A DNA stretch of 64,000 nt. Origin: Pyrenochaeta sp. MPI-SDFR-AT-0127 (taxonomy: Eukaryota > Ascomycota > Dothideomycetes > Pleosporales > Cucurbitariaceae). The stretch lies in the NCBI GenBank assembly GCA_020747015.1, contig JAGTJM010000004.1, positions 1,116,001-1,180,000 of the forward strand, given 5' to 3'. Within the stretch, counting starts at the first letter, position 1. Each line of letters begins with the position of its first letter. Below, in pieces: positions 1-11,061 of the stretch. The translations under genes were made by a program, and so were the position numbers. Under the pieces are notes generated by a model. That model saw only the letters and a program-made list of their open reading frames with translations, made no database searches and was not told where the DNA came from.

Positions 1-2358
1 ACTATGAAGGATAAGGTGGTGATTGCCTATTTCTTCAATGCAAGAGGGGAAGATTTAGAAAAGTCCACGGTTGGAACCTACAGATCACTTTTGCTGCAGC
101 TCCTCGAACGGCTCCCGACACTCCAGTGCGCTTTTGAGTCATTGAGCCTTTCAGCTTCAAGCATCAGTGCTGAACGCCAGTGGAGTGTTGAATCACTTAT
201 GATGCTCCTGGAGCAAGTCATAAACAGCCTTGGAGAGTCTTCTGTCGTCTGCTTCGTCGATGCACTTGATGAGTGTGAAGAACAGCAGGTTCGAGATATG
301 CTCGCTTTTTTTGAACGCATAGGAGAACTTATTGTGTCCACTGGCACTCGCTTTCAAGTCTGCTTTTCTAGCAGGCATTATCCTAATATAACCATTAGGA
401 GAGGACTACGTCTAGTACTCGAAGGGCAAGAAGGGCATACCCAGGACATTACGAATTACGTGAAGAGCGAACTCAAGATTGGAGAGAGCAAGATTGCGCA
501 GCAGATACGAAACGATATTCAAGATAAAGCCGAAGGGGTATTTATGTGGGTCGTGCTGGTCGTGGATATATTAAGAAAAGAATACGAGCGGGGCCGGATA
601 CATGTTTTGAGACGGAGACTTCAAGAAATTCCTACCGACTTGCACAAACTATTCCATGACATCCTAACCAGGGACTTCCGCAATAAAGACGAGCTAGTTT
701 TGTGTATCCAATGGGTACTTTTCGCGGCGAAGCCTTTAAGTCCTGTGCAACTTTACTTTGCCATTCTGGCCGGATTCGATATCAACGATATCGATGTAGA
801 ATCGGATCCTGAAGAGATCGCAAAAAATGCGATTCGATATATACTTGATGCCTCCAAAGGCCTTACAGAGACTACTAAATCTAAGTTTCCGAAAGTCCAG
901 TTCATTCACGAATCCGTGCGGGACTTTCTTCTTAAAGAGAATGGTCTTGGTACAATCTGGCCAGACCTACAAAACAACTTTAGAGGCAGGAGTCATGAAC
1001 GACTTAAGCAGTGCTGCGCCGCTTACCTGACATTGGACGTCGAAACTGCTTTACCAATACCTTATTCCCCTCCAAAGGCCTCTTCTCAGAGAGCTTCAGA
1101 TTTACGCGACTCAGCCAACAGCGCCTTTCCGTTCTTGGAATATGCTGTGCAGAATGTATTGTATCATGCGGATGCTGCGGAGGCAGCTCACATTGCTCAA
1201 GAAGAGTTCGTTCGGGATTTCCCACTCGCCCACTGGATCAAGCTTGATAATATGTTCGAGAAGCGCCAGGTACGCAGACATACGCATGCAATGAGCATGC
1301 TATATTTGCTAGGTGAGCGTAATCTACCAAACCTTATCAAATCGCACCCGTTTGCCAAGTCTTGTTTTGATATAGGTGAGGAACGTTACGGGCCGCCTTT
1401 TTTTGCAGCCGTAGCCACTGGAAGCAAAGAGGCCGTCCGTGCGTTCGTAGATGCATTTGACAGCGAGGGTCGGGAGGACCACAAACACGCGAAGTATCTT
1501 CAGTATTACCAGGACAAAGACGGCCGAAGTCTTTTTGGTCGAGATTTCAAGTTTTCAAGAAAGAGTGGCATATTTTGGAGTCTTATGGATTCTAAACTAA
1601 AGGCTATACTATCTCTTGTACTTACAATACCCGATATTGATGTGAATGCGGCGAACAAGGACAGATTAACACCATTGATACTCGCAGTAGAGAATGAAAG
1701 CAAGGAAATGGTGGAGATGCTGCTTAATGATAGCAGGGTTGACGCAAATGCGCCGAGTCTGGGTTTACCACCACCACTAATACTCGCAGTAGAGCAAGGA
1801 AGGAATGAGATGGTGAAGCTACTACTAAGTTCTAGCAAGGTTGACGTTAATGTAGAGGATATAATCGGAGGTACACCACTATTCCACGCAGTGCAAGGAG
1901 GAGACAAAAGGATAGTAGAGTTGCTTCTTAAAACTGGCAAGACTGACGTTGATGCGAAGCATAGCGGTACTTCAGCACCACTAACAATTGCGGTAAAGCA
2001 AGGAAATAAAGAGATAGTGCAGCTACTGCTTACTACTGGCAAGGCCGACGTAAACGCGAAGAATCTTTTTGGATCAACATCACTGCTACTCGCAGTAATG
2101 CAAGAAAACAAGGAGATGGTGGAGCTGCTGCTAAGTACTGGCAAGGCTGATGTGAACGCGGAGAATGTTCATGAAGTAACGCCACTAATACTGGCAGTAG
2201 AGCAGGGTAATAAGGAACTAGTGGAGCTGCTGCTAGGTACTGGCAAGGCTGATGCCAAGCTTGGGAGTGCGATTGGGAGGGCACCGATCATGCAGGCGAC
2301 AGCAAGAGGGTATGCGGACATTGTCGAGTTGTTGCAGTCACATCTCAATCATTCCTAA
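1..2358 (+). CDS. NACHT-ankyrin STAND receptor (NLR-like), 5' part outside the window
   Basis: The frame is open from base 1 and ends at a TAA, giving about 785 visible residues. The N-terminus and the P-loop (Walker A) lie upstream of the window. The visible start (AYFFNARG) is the strand that usually follows the P-loop helix in fungal NACHT proteins. Walker B is clear (VVCFVDALDE, near residue 81), followed by the sensor-like FSSRHYP segment and a helical linker. About seven ankyrin repeats fill residues 540-780, with recurring TPLILAVE and VELLL motifs. Family knowledge: fungal NACHT-ANK proteins are candidate intracellular recognition receptors, where the repeats sense and the missing N-terminal domain signals. 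The next gene converges on it from the opposite strand. Domain class is secure; the function is inferred. Confidence 0.88.
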   Translation, partial: TMKDKVVIAYFFNARGEDLEKSTVGTYRSLLLQLLERLPTLQCAFESLSLSASSISAERQWSVESLMMLLEQVINSLGESSVVCFVDALDECEEQQVRDMLAFFERIGELIVSTGTRFQVCFSSRHYPNITIRRGLRLVLEGQEGHTQDITNYVKSELKIGESKIAQQIRNDIQDKAEGVFMWVVLVVDILRKEYERGRIHVLRRRLQEIPTDLHKLFHDILTRDFRNKDELVLCIQWVLFAAKPLSPVQLYFAILAGFDINDIDVESDPEEIAKNAIRYILDASKGLTETTKSKFPKVQFIHESVRDFLLKENGLGTIWPDLQNNFRGRSHERLKQCCAAYLTLDVETALPIPYSPPKASSQRASDLRDSANSAFPFLEYAVQNVLYHADAAEAAHIAQEEFVRDFPLAHWIKLDNMFEKRQVRRHTHAMSMLYLLGERNLPNLIKSHPFAKSCFDIGEERYGPPFFAAVATGSKEAVRAFVDAFDSEGREDHKHAKYLQYYQDKDGRSLFGRDFKFSRKSGIFWSLMDSKLKAILSLVLTIPDIDVNAANKDRLTPLILAVENESKEMVEMLLNDSRVDANAPSLGLPPPLILAVEQGRNEMVKLLLSSSKVDVNVEDIIGGTPLFHAVQGGDKRIVELLLKTGKTDVDAKHSGTSAPLTIAVKQGNKEIVQLLLTTGKADVNAKNLFGSTSLLLAVMQENKEMVELLLSTGKADVNAENVHEVTPLILAVEQGNKELVELLLGTGKADAKLGSAIGRAPIMQATARGYADIVELLQSHLNHS
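1630..2300 (+). repeat. Tandem in-frame DNA repeats encoding near-identical ankyrin repeats
   Basis: Units of about 102-105 bases (34-35 codons) recur through the 3' end of the NACHT-ankyrin gene. The segment around ggcaaggctgatg occurs at about 2140 and 2242, exactly 102 bases apart, and related versions lie at about 1939 and 2041. Similarity is visible at the nucleotide level, strongest in the last four units, which points to recent duplication or homogenisation. Confidence 0.8.
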
Positions 2359-2829
2359 ATCTCAGACTCAGTGTTTCTGCTACATTAGCTCTCAAAACAT
2401 TTGTATACTCTACACATCTATTTTCCAACCTCTTTACCATGAAATTGTTTCATAACTTTCATGAAAGCAAAATATCCGGAAGGACTTGGCCGCTTCCAAT
2501 CAATGAGCACTTGAAACATGGATAGTAGCCTCGCCTCCATTCATGTGAATATGTAGTTCCAGGGAAAGCCATGGTATAGAGATCTCTTTGTTTTCCTTTA
2601 GAAAGTTGCCGTCCCATTCATCCGTGGATTCGGGGCTACAAAGCAGAATCACTATCATCGTCTCTCAAAAGTTGAATCTAATACCAGTGCTATCGATCAA
2701 TATGTACCTCCATATGAAATGAATAATCTCATTGCTATAACCTCCGAATATTAAATGTTTTGGCCTGTCTGTGAAAGCTCAGTTTCGAGGACGCTAACTA
2801 AAGACCCGCTTACTAACACTAATATGGAT
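2359..2829. other. Intergenic, convergent 3' ends
   Basis: These 471 bases between the stops of two convergent genes should hold both 3' untranslated regions and terminators. I see no open frame of note and no repeat. Confidence 0.6.
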
Positions 2830-4522
2830 TCACTCTGGGGTCTTGGCTCTTGTGCTATTATCAGTCACTCGAGCTGAAGGCCCTCCTTGAGGTATAAGCA
2901 GTCTCATATTCCATCCACTGACTTCTGGTGTAGTCCCTGGGTTATGAGTCTGCCGAAGGCGATCAAGTTCCGTAATTAGTGCAAGCAATTTTAGCTCGTC
3001 TTCCTTCATGATCTGTAGGTTACGATCACGATGTTCTGTATCTCTAGGCAATAACTTGTGGCAGTCAACCCAGATATACTCGCCATCTCTTCCATACCTT
3101 GCGCCGCTTATACGTGCTGTCCGTTCGAAGTGAGCAAGTCGTTTTGCAGCCGGAGATGCGTACATGTTTATCATCCAACCTTCTATGCCGAACCATCTTC
3201 GATTTGCTGTGGAGGGCTGGCTCAGCACATAATCCAGCGCATCAAGTTTGTCGCCGCTGCTGACGAGTGCTTGAAAGAAGGCTTCCGCAATGGCATGGTC
3301 CGTAGCAGGGAATCGGTGTTCGTTGAAGTTGACATGTCTGTTGCCTAACTTGATGGTGTGAGAGCCAATGTTTTGTCTCCGTAGCTCTTGTTCCTCGGTG
3401 GAAGATGACGCTGTTGCTGAAGACGAGCGACTTTTCATCTTTGGGCGACTCATAATGTTACCATCAGGGTCATTCATGTACTCCCTAGTAGACCCTCTAT
3501 GCTCGATATCTCGAATTTCTCTCTGAAATTGATCAAAATTCGATGTCTTGTGTATACTCGAGCTTTGTTTTTCTGGGCCTTTGTCCACAGTGTGATCAGA
3601 AAGAGGAATAGCATTCGACCTCGGGCGTGATGGAATACTTGGCCGGCTGTTCAATCTATGCTGAATACTCGTGGATCTGGGAGGGACTTCGCGAGCCGGA
3701 ACGGAGGTACGCATTTGACTACTTGGTCTACTGGTATACAGAATCTCTTCTGCGTATTCCTCGACAGACTCTGTGAACTCATGCAGCGCATCTGCCTCCG
3801 GAAATACATCCTTGGTACGGGTTTTTTGTTGATGTGCAATTAGATATTCCCTGGCATTTGTGCAAATATTTTGATGTACTTGGTAAACTTGGCGGGTGAT
3901 TGCCCTGTTGAGTAGACTTAGCATATTTCCATCTATTTGCTGTACTAACACACTTTTCCTGCTGCACCTGCCTAATCTTATCCTCGATCCGCATTCCGTA
4001 CTGTTGTTCAAGTATCTGTCGCTCTGCTAAATTTCTCAGAGCGCTTCTTAGCATCCGCAGCTGAACATCAAGCTTTTTGATGAGTGTTAGACTGGCAAAC
4101 GCATTAATGCTCTCCGTTGCAACCCTCATCGAAGCTCGTAAACCCTTCACAAGACTTGTACCGAAGAACCATCGGAGATGTGCGCTGAGAGACTGAGATA
4201 CCGAGTAAGTGTCATTGGTGTTCAATCTGAGTGCTTCTACATCTTCGCGAACTTTGTTGAGCCCGGATATGGTTGCTTGGGCCCAGGATTCCAGGCGACG
4301 AGTGGACTTCGCTGTGCTGGCGCATGCTTTCAGTCCCTCAGAACAGCCACGCTGGAACATTTGATATAGCCCTGCGAAGATTGTCGCTTCGTTAAGGAGA
4401 TCGGTGACATCTTGCCGTGCGTGTTGAACTTCTTTAATGGTTTCGCGAATGGCCTTGCTGATCTTGATCAATTCAGTGCTCAGAGCAATGCCGGCTGCAA
4501 CTGCACCAAAAACCTCTGCCAT
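2830..4522 (-). CDS. HeLo-like / STAND N-terminal-domain protein of unknown function, two exons
   Basis: Exons 4522-3954 and 3904-2830 are separated by a 49-base intron (GTGTGT donor, CAACAG acceptor). The joined product is 547 residues. The start is the ATG at 4522; the frame is open slightly further but only with a GTG. Residues 1-190 (MAEVFGAVAAGIALSTEL onwards) are a helical domain like those found at the N-terminus of fungal NACHT proteins (SesA, PigL_N or HeLo-like families; I cannot say which). The middle is polar and Ser/Arg-rich. The C-terminal 180 residues contain a compact region with RRWFGIEGWMINMY that I do not recognise. There is no P-loop, so it is not itself an NTPase. It converges on a NACHT-ankyrin gene, a position that makes a receptor-effector pair conceivable. 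Coding status is likely, function unknown. Confidence 0.72.
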
Positions 4523-6488
4523 GTTGGGCACAGCAAGATCAACGAGTCGAAGACAGCCAGAAGTTGATTTCGTGGGCGGGAATTATTCACAAGCGTTTTG
4601 ACAGATGAAGTGAGTCGCTCAGAAATGGGTGTATCAGGTTCAGGTTTAGCCTTTTGTAGAGGCCTACCGGTGAACGTAGGCTTTGTGCAGGCTGTGTTAC
4701 CTCCGCCAACCAGCGAATTTTCACCCTCACCCTGAGTATAGAGGTGCATATGCGATCAAAGCGGGGTCTTCGCAGCCATAAATAAGCGACAATGCAAACC
4801 GACGTAAATTGTATGAGCATAATAATAAAAAGGCGTATGTCGTTTTATCTACTGGGTGTTTTAGAATTCAAGTAATGATCGATCTTTTACATGACTACAT
4901 ACGAGGTAAGAAGACTGGCATCGCATGACGGATGTAGCAGTCATGTCCTTCAAGTCCTCTTAACGCATCGACTAGATGTGACTTCTTCAGCCACTGCCAA
5001 ACCCTGAGAATTGCAGACTGTTCATATAAATTTCCGCAGAATTTCCAAAAGACCAGGAACCAGTATTCGACGCTCAATTGGCCCAGCCTTGATATTCATA
5101 GTCACTTTGTTCTCAGGAGCTAGACTAGGTAAGCGCAAAGATCGATAGACCCTAGCTGTTATTTAACGTACTGTAAGTATGTTAACTGCGACCCATCAAT
5201 CAAAAGACTGAGCTCCATGGCTCAGGTGGTCCGCCTTTGCAGAGGTGGCTTTGTCGTGATCGCCACAAGCCTTGGATTTGAAATCTAAGGTAGCATATAT
5301 CATGTGAACAGACAACACTTCAATACAGGTCACGTACTGCACAAGAATTTCGAAGCATCACACGATGTAGGTCATGGAATAGGCCATAGAGTAACCCATG
5401 GAGCAGCTTCATCACATCAGTTGGTAGTTAGTGTGGATGAACAAAACCGTTCCCAAGCGCGACAAGCGGGGCAAACGGCCAATCCGCCCTGGCCACATGT
5501 TCATGGCCTACATCCTAACCTCTGCTGGCGACATTGCGCTAATTCGAATTCACACCACGCTGGCGCCTATTGAATGAATCACTAGCACGACATACAAACG
5601 TCAGGTCAGGCTGCCTAGTTTAAGGATGGATTTCTTATCACCGGAATGGAGTAATTGCGTTGACGAACTATGAGTACTTTTCTACTTTGATATGCTGTGA
5701 GATACAAAACATGCGACTAATCTCTGTCCAATTTTATGCTTCACGATGTTTTGTAGACATATGGGGGGGACTTTGTTTGGCTGCTGAAGCTGCAACCATG
5801 ACTGGGAAGGATGCCTCGAGTACAGAAGTGCATGCATAGCATTGGCTGTGATGCAACAGGCTGTGCAAGGCTGGAGCGCTGATAACCGGTGAGACGTTGA
5901 CATCGGTTAGGCTTATCACTAGGCTCAATCCTACTTTGCGCTGAATCACGTAAGATGATGGAGGTCGTCTTAACGCTGACCTCTTGGCATCAAGTCGCGG
6001 TAAGTAATCAACACTAGCATAGCTGAGAAGCTGTGGATAAGAGCGGTCCCATGGGCACTGCTATCCTTTCGCACATTTCACTAGTTAATAACCGAGCTTT
6101 AGCTCTTCTACTGGCTTCAAAGTAGACCGTGGACTTGCTATGGAACGACGATTCTTCTGCTTCGTGTTCAAACATCATATCATGCACTTCACGTGTAAAG
6201 TGGGTAATGGGTAATATTGATGTAGAGTGAGTAGTTCTGATGATCGCAATCTGAGTTTAAAATAATCTCTGTCATCAGAATTCCTCGAGAGAAGATAAGG
6301 TATGGCTACGGGTTGGCAACGCAACTCAGTCTGCACGAAGGTTAGCGGCCACGTATAGAAACCTCAGACAGACGAAAAAGGACAGGAAAGTTTCGGGAGG
6401 TTATGAATGCTAGGCTTCTAATGAATTATTTGTTCAAGATTATGTCATAGATAATGTCAGGTTGCATGTAGAGTTTCTAAGAACCATT
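4523..6488. other. Intergenic region, nothing convincing
   Basis: About 2 kb. Short frames of 60-97 codons occur (for example 5304-5573 on the plus strand) but lack recognisable domains, and I found no splice signals joining them. The left end should hold the promoter of the HeLo-like gene and the right end the 3' end of the MFS gene. Confidence 0.5.
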
Positions 6489-8348
6489 CTAGAACATCTG
6501 CCTGTTGCGCATCTCCACGGGGAGGAACACCATCACTAAGGCGGATAGCCAAATACCGCCAGCCCCCAACCAAAGGATGCCAGAGCTTTGCTCAGCAAGG
6601 AACTGTGCACCAGCATAAGGCGCGACGATACCTGCGAGACGGCCCATGCAGGAAAGCATACCACTGACGCTCCCACGGTAACTTGTATCAAAGAGTTCTG
6701 GCGCCGACGCATATAAGACAGCGTTGAAGTACTATTAAAAATGTCAGTAGGATTACAACGTTTGTGTTGGGAGGGTGCCTACAGTCTGCATTATGTACTC
6801 GAGAGCATTCAGGCCGACAAAGCCCGGAGTGGACTTGACCTGAGTATACATGGCCATGGAGAGACCCTGACAGATGGCGGAAAAGACGAGCGACCACTTT
6901 CGCCCAACTAGCGGCATCTGAACTGAAATTAAGGCAAGAACAGCGCCAAGAATACCGGGCGTGTAAATGATAATGTATTGTTGGTATGTGTCAGATACAG
7001 TCCCTTGACCGTTTGATACATTGTTGCGCAGAAGGATGATTGGCAAGAAGGCGCCTGCAAGATTGAATGACCAGTAGTCACCCTATACCCAATTAGCCAC
7101 AGTAATAATTCCAAAATTGTTGGGACAGTTACCATGTAAGCAATTGCAAGTAGAACAAAGATGAAGCATGATAATTTGTTGGTGAAAATTCCTTTCAATC
7201 GTCGCAATTCTTTACCGAACCCCTTGGCAACTTTCTTGGTGGTCTCTGCCGTTGTCTGTGGGCCAGCTGCGGGTAAGATTGCACTATCGGAGATCTGCGA
7301 ATCGGTCTCATCTATAGCGACGAACATCTCCAATGTCAGGGTTGGGGGAGGCGCCTTGTTGAACTTGGCAATCTTGTGAAGAACCTCGATAGCTTCTGCC
7401 TCTCTGCCCCTGCTAAGCAAGAATTTGGGCGATTCATGAAAGCGGAAGACAAAGAATCGGAGGAAGAAGATTGTAAGAGTCATACATCCGAGTACAATTA
7501 CTTCGTAACGCCAGCCCATGTTGCTTGACACTGTACAGCATGCCTCTCCTTCACCGACAGCTCTGCAGGATGGCAGCTCAACGTCGCAGCGCCACTTGGC
7601 GGCAGTACCATAAGCGATAGCAGAAGCTACAACAACACCAATAGGTTGCCACATGGAAAGAAGCGAGACGAGAAAGCGTCGGCTTTGAGGGAGAAATTCC
7701 AGAGCAATGGTTGCGTCGATTGGGATATTACCTCCAAGACCTAGGGATGCAAGGAAATAGATACCGCAGATCGCAGCATAGTTGTACTTGGGGGTCGCCT
7801 AAATCGTAATCAGCGGTGTCTCGGTATGTGAATTCGCGAATAGAAGGCCTCACCAAAAGAAGCCCGAATACTGAGGTAATCAAGCAGGTTAGATTGAAGG
7901 CCCATTTTCTGCCAATGATATCGACCATCAACCCGAAGAACAATGCACCCAGAGCCAGGCCAGCATTGGCGCACGCGAAGATGGTTCCAGTGTCGGCGTC
8001 AGCAACGCCCATTTCTTGGTAAACAGCGGAGGCAATCAAGCCGACACCCTGTGCCCAAGCCAGATCGAGAAAGTAGCCAAAACCGCACAGGAACCAGATG
8101 CATATTTGGTATCTGCCGAGACCAAATGCGTCTAGCTCCGCATTGATGAGCGCAGCCTTCTTCTCGAACGTATTGAGTAGATTGGCAGCGGTGCCTCTGA
8201 TGATGGCACCAAAAGATAGGTCCGCGGAGGATATACGTTCTAGATCATTGTATATGGGAATTTGTACGCCAGAGTTGGATTTCTCCAGGTTGTGTTTGTC
8301 GTCCCTCTGCAGGTGAGCCCCTGTTGTTTCACCGGAATTGGCAGCCAT
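6489..8348 (-). CDS. MFS transporter, SV2/SVOP-like sugar-transporter clan, four exons
   Basis: Exons 8348-7854, 7798-7133, 7082-6783 and 6731-6489 join through introns of 55, 50 and 51 bases, all with GT-AG borders and branch-like CTAAT or CTGAC sites. The product is 567 residues, a normal length for a 12-helix MFS carrier. The start is the ATG at 8348 (MAANSG); the frame extends upstream only through a TTG. Motifs: the loop between helices 2 and 3 reads GLMVDIIGRKWAF, the proton-coupled MFS signature, and FRFHESPKFLL marks the end of the N-terminal half before the cytoplasmic loop. A long polar N-terminus (about 70 residues) precedes helix 1. The arrangement matches fungal SV2-like or phosphate/organic-anion:H+ symporters of the plasma membrane; the substrate cannot be read from the sequence. 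No damage seen. Confidence 0.87.
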
Positions 8349-11061
8349 GTCGGACGAGAATGCTGAGGGGGCGGTTGAGGTACCCAAAGACTATCAGGTG
8401 ACCACGCGTTGGAGAGGTGAGCGAGAGTTCCTGTGCAGATTTGCTACTCTGGCGCGGTCAGATACAGTAGGTATTATATGAGCTGGGGGAACCATTAACC
8501 AGCAACACTAATCGCGTAGTCGGATCTAAGCGATAGAAATTGCGATCTAGTCTGTCGAATCTAGCCCTTGTACGTGCAATTGATGCGTAGGACGTTTGGT
8601 TGCCTGTCCCTCCAAGACGGCAAAATGGGAGCTGATTGGCTGGGTTCAGTTACTACCGGTAATCATGACGACACCAGAAAGCAAATGTCGCCTGCTTTAG
8701 TCCTCGACACCAGATAAACCATCTTCGGCCAGTCCGTAGCACTGCGAAATCAATAAAGACTAGGACAACACTACGATAGGATGACATGAAGTGTTCAGGC
8801 TAAGCCGCCTTGGGTTGTGACAGGAGGTGGCCACGAGCAGAAAATCATGGTAAAGTACTTGAACCGGTTTGCCCCCACCCCAGGTTCGGTTGCCTACACA
8901 CTCTAGCAGAGCTGCAAGCGCTTCGTTATGCCATCCGTTTGCACTCACACCATGCGGTATCCACCCATCTCTTTCAACAGACAGCTTCAGTCGTGACGAT
9001 TGTTCCGAAATCCCTTAGACGACCTTATGAGGAGAGGTAATCTGGCAGCCATTTGGGTCAAGTCTTTCCTTGTCATATTCGTGTGGGCTATGAGTGCTTC
9101 CATCTGTACGCGCCTTGGGGTAGGTGGGTGAATGACCATTCTGGGCCAGCCGCCAACGCGAATTTGAATTTTGTTGCTCGATCTTGATTCTTTCTCAGGA
9201 GCTGGCAGTTAATGTTCTTAAATCTAACTGCCTCCTTTTGACTTGACGTTCTCCGGTCAACCCTCCTTTCGTTGCTGTCTTGGCAAGGACGTCGTGGTTC
9301 GGCATCGATATCGACTTTTCGCAAAAGGCATGATCCGCTTACAGTACAGTCCTAATTGAACGTTCTCTTTCTAGAATTCAGTTTGAATTTAGTACCGAGA
9401 GCCCTCACCTGTCTCGGGGTGCTCGAAATCTTCGCTTCCGTCACTCGATTCACCGTTCTTCAACTGAGATCGATAGGATCTGCATACTTGCAACGGCCGA
9501 TTCACGTTATTCGATATGAATCATTGAAATAGCTTGGAGCTTCGTTTAGGATGAACTCGCGGGCTTTTTTTCTTGTTATGTTCAAAATTTTCGAGTTCTG
9601 ACCGTTACCAATGCTAACTCTTTTGGCTCCAGAAGGCCTGGCCAATTCGCCAACGAAACCAATCGCTGGCTTCTCATATCTATAGAGTGCATAAGAACTT
9701 AATCAAAGAGTGCTGCGAGTACAAGCTTCAGATTTTGTCAGAATAAAATGAGATAAATATCGAATTGAAAAAAGGGACATCGCTACGGCTCACCGTTAAC
9801 GACACGCCATTGATTGAGTTGGAACGCTGGTACCGAATTCGCACTTTATGCACGTTGTCCCGGCTTCCTTCACTTTTGTTTCGACACAGAGCCCGCCTCA
9901 ATGATGGCTTTATATTTGATCTGGCTTTCCAAACGACGAATTATTCACAAACAACCCTATCAGAGAAAATTTGCTGTCCTCGACATTTCTTTTCCACACA
10001 GTCATGATACACTGTCGAGTGGATTTTTTCCACCCTTCATGCAAGACCAGCGAGTTTCACTGCGGTGGCTTGTTCCGCGAACACGAGATTGGCTTTTCGC
10101 CAAGCAACGTGGCCGGCCTCTATTGTCCAAAATTGTTGAGGGCAAGCAATCCTTCGTTTTCAAGACGTTCAATCACTGCTACCATCACTGAGAGAAATGG
10201 TAGATACTAATAAGAGTAGTGTGTTAGAGACATGGACACTGACAAGACCGTGGTCATGAAGGAGGGTCCCTCAGACGTACTGGGGAACATGGACGACGCC
10301 AACGAGGAAGAACATGGCAATCAAACTTTTGAAAACGATAGAGCCACTGTGGGTAACCTTTTGAAATCGATATTAAGGCCAAGAATCATCCATCACCCAG
10401 GAAATGTTGGTAACAACGGTGGACCTCAATTTTCACTCCAACCAACACTTCAGCTTTTGATCTCGGCACTATTTCTCCAAAACCGCAAAGCCTTGCATCA
10501 GCCAGAGCAGCATACCCGGGTCGGACGCTTTGCAAGGTCACGTCGTGGTGCGTTGATGCGCTGTTGGCGATCCGTGTCTTACCCGGCCACTGCCCAATCC
10601 GGAGCGTATTCCAGACGCGGTGTAGAGTTGGAAAGTGGAGATCGGCAGGCGCCCAATACATTTAGTATCTTGCGCAATCACCTGACAGCGGCGATCCTAG
10701 CCCCAGGATATCCGCATTTGTCGAGAGAGTAATCCGGCTCCCCGCATGTACGAAACATCAGCAAATGCCCGCCGAGCTGGAGGAGTTAGTCTACAATTTT
10801 TTCTCCAGCAGCTAAGTTGCCAACACTCGGCTCCGCCAATCACCTTCAGTCACACAAGGCTGAGGCTGACTAAATCATCGTGAGGAGCACGCCACAAATG
10901 AAACTCGTATTGAGAACCCGACGACCGGTGTTGACTGCAGGTGTTGTAGCAATGCGATGCATCGCTTTGCCGACGCGGTTCGGGAAGCCTGGAGCCGTGA
11001 GGTGAGGCTTTAAGATGGTAGGTATCGTCGTCTTTGTTCGCAGGTACCTCAAAGTCTCAAC
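8349..11061. other. Long intergenic region with weak ORFs
   Basis: About 2.7 kb between divergently oriented genes (MFS on minus, FAD oxidase on plus), so both promoters lie here. Overlapping open frames occur at 9765-10210 in poorly coding-like sequence, and one 166-codon frame (10232-10732) is listed separately. No repeats or RNA genes recognised. Confidence 0.5.
10232..10732 (+). CDS. Hypothetical protein, 166 codons, doubtful
   Basis: An ATG-started frame gives an acidic N-terminus (MDTDKTVVMKEG, then a stretch rich in D, E and N) followed by a basic, Arg-rich second half. The change in composition suggests that only the first 40 codons, if any, are coding and that an intron may start near the GTAACC at about 10353. 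No domain recognised. It may be chance. Confidence 0.15.
   Translation: MDTDKTVVMKEGPSDVLGNMDDANEEEHGNQTFENDRATVGNLLKSILRPRIIHHPGNVGNNGGPQFSLQPTLQLLISALFLQNRKALHQPEQHTRVGRFARSRRGALMRCWRSVSYPATAQSGAYSRRGVELESGDRQAPNTFSILRNHLTAAILAPGYPHLSRE

Noticed and set aside
1506..2144. A 212-codon minus-strand frame with repeated Ser/Thr/Ile-rich units
   Set aside because: It is the antisense mirror of the ankyrin repeats; its periodicity comes from the plus-strand gene.
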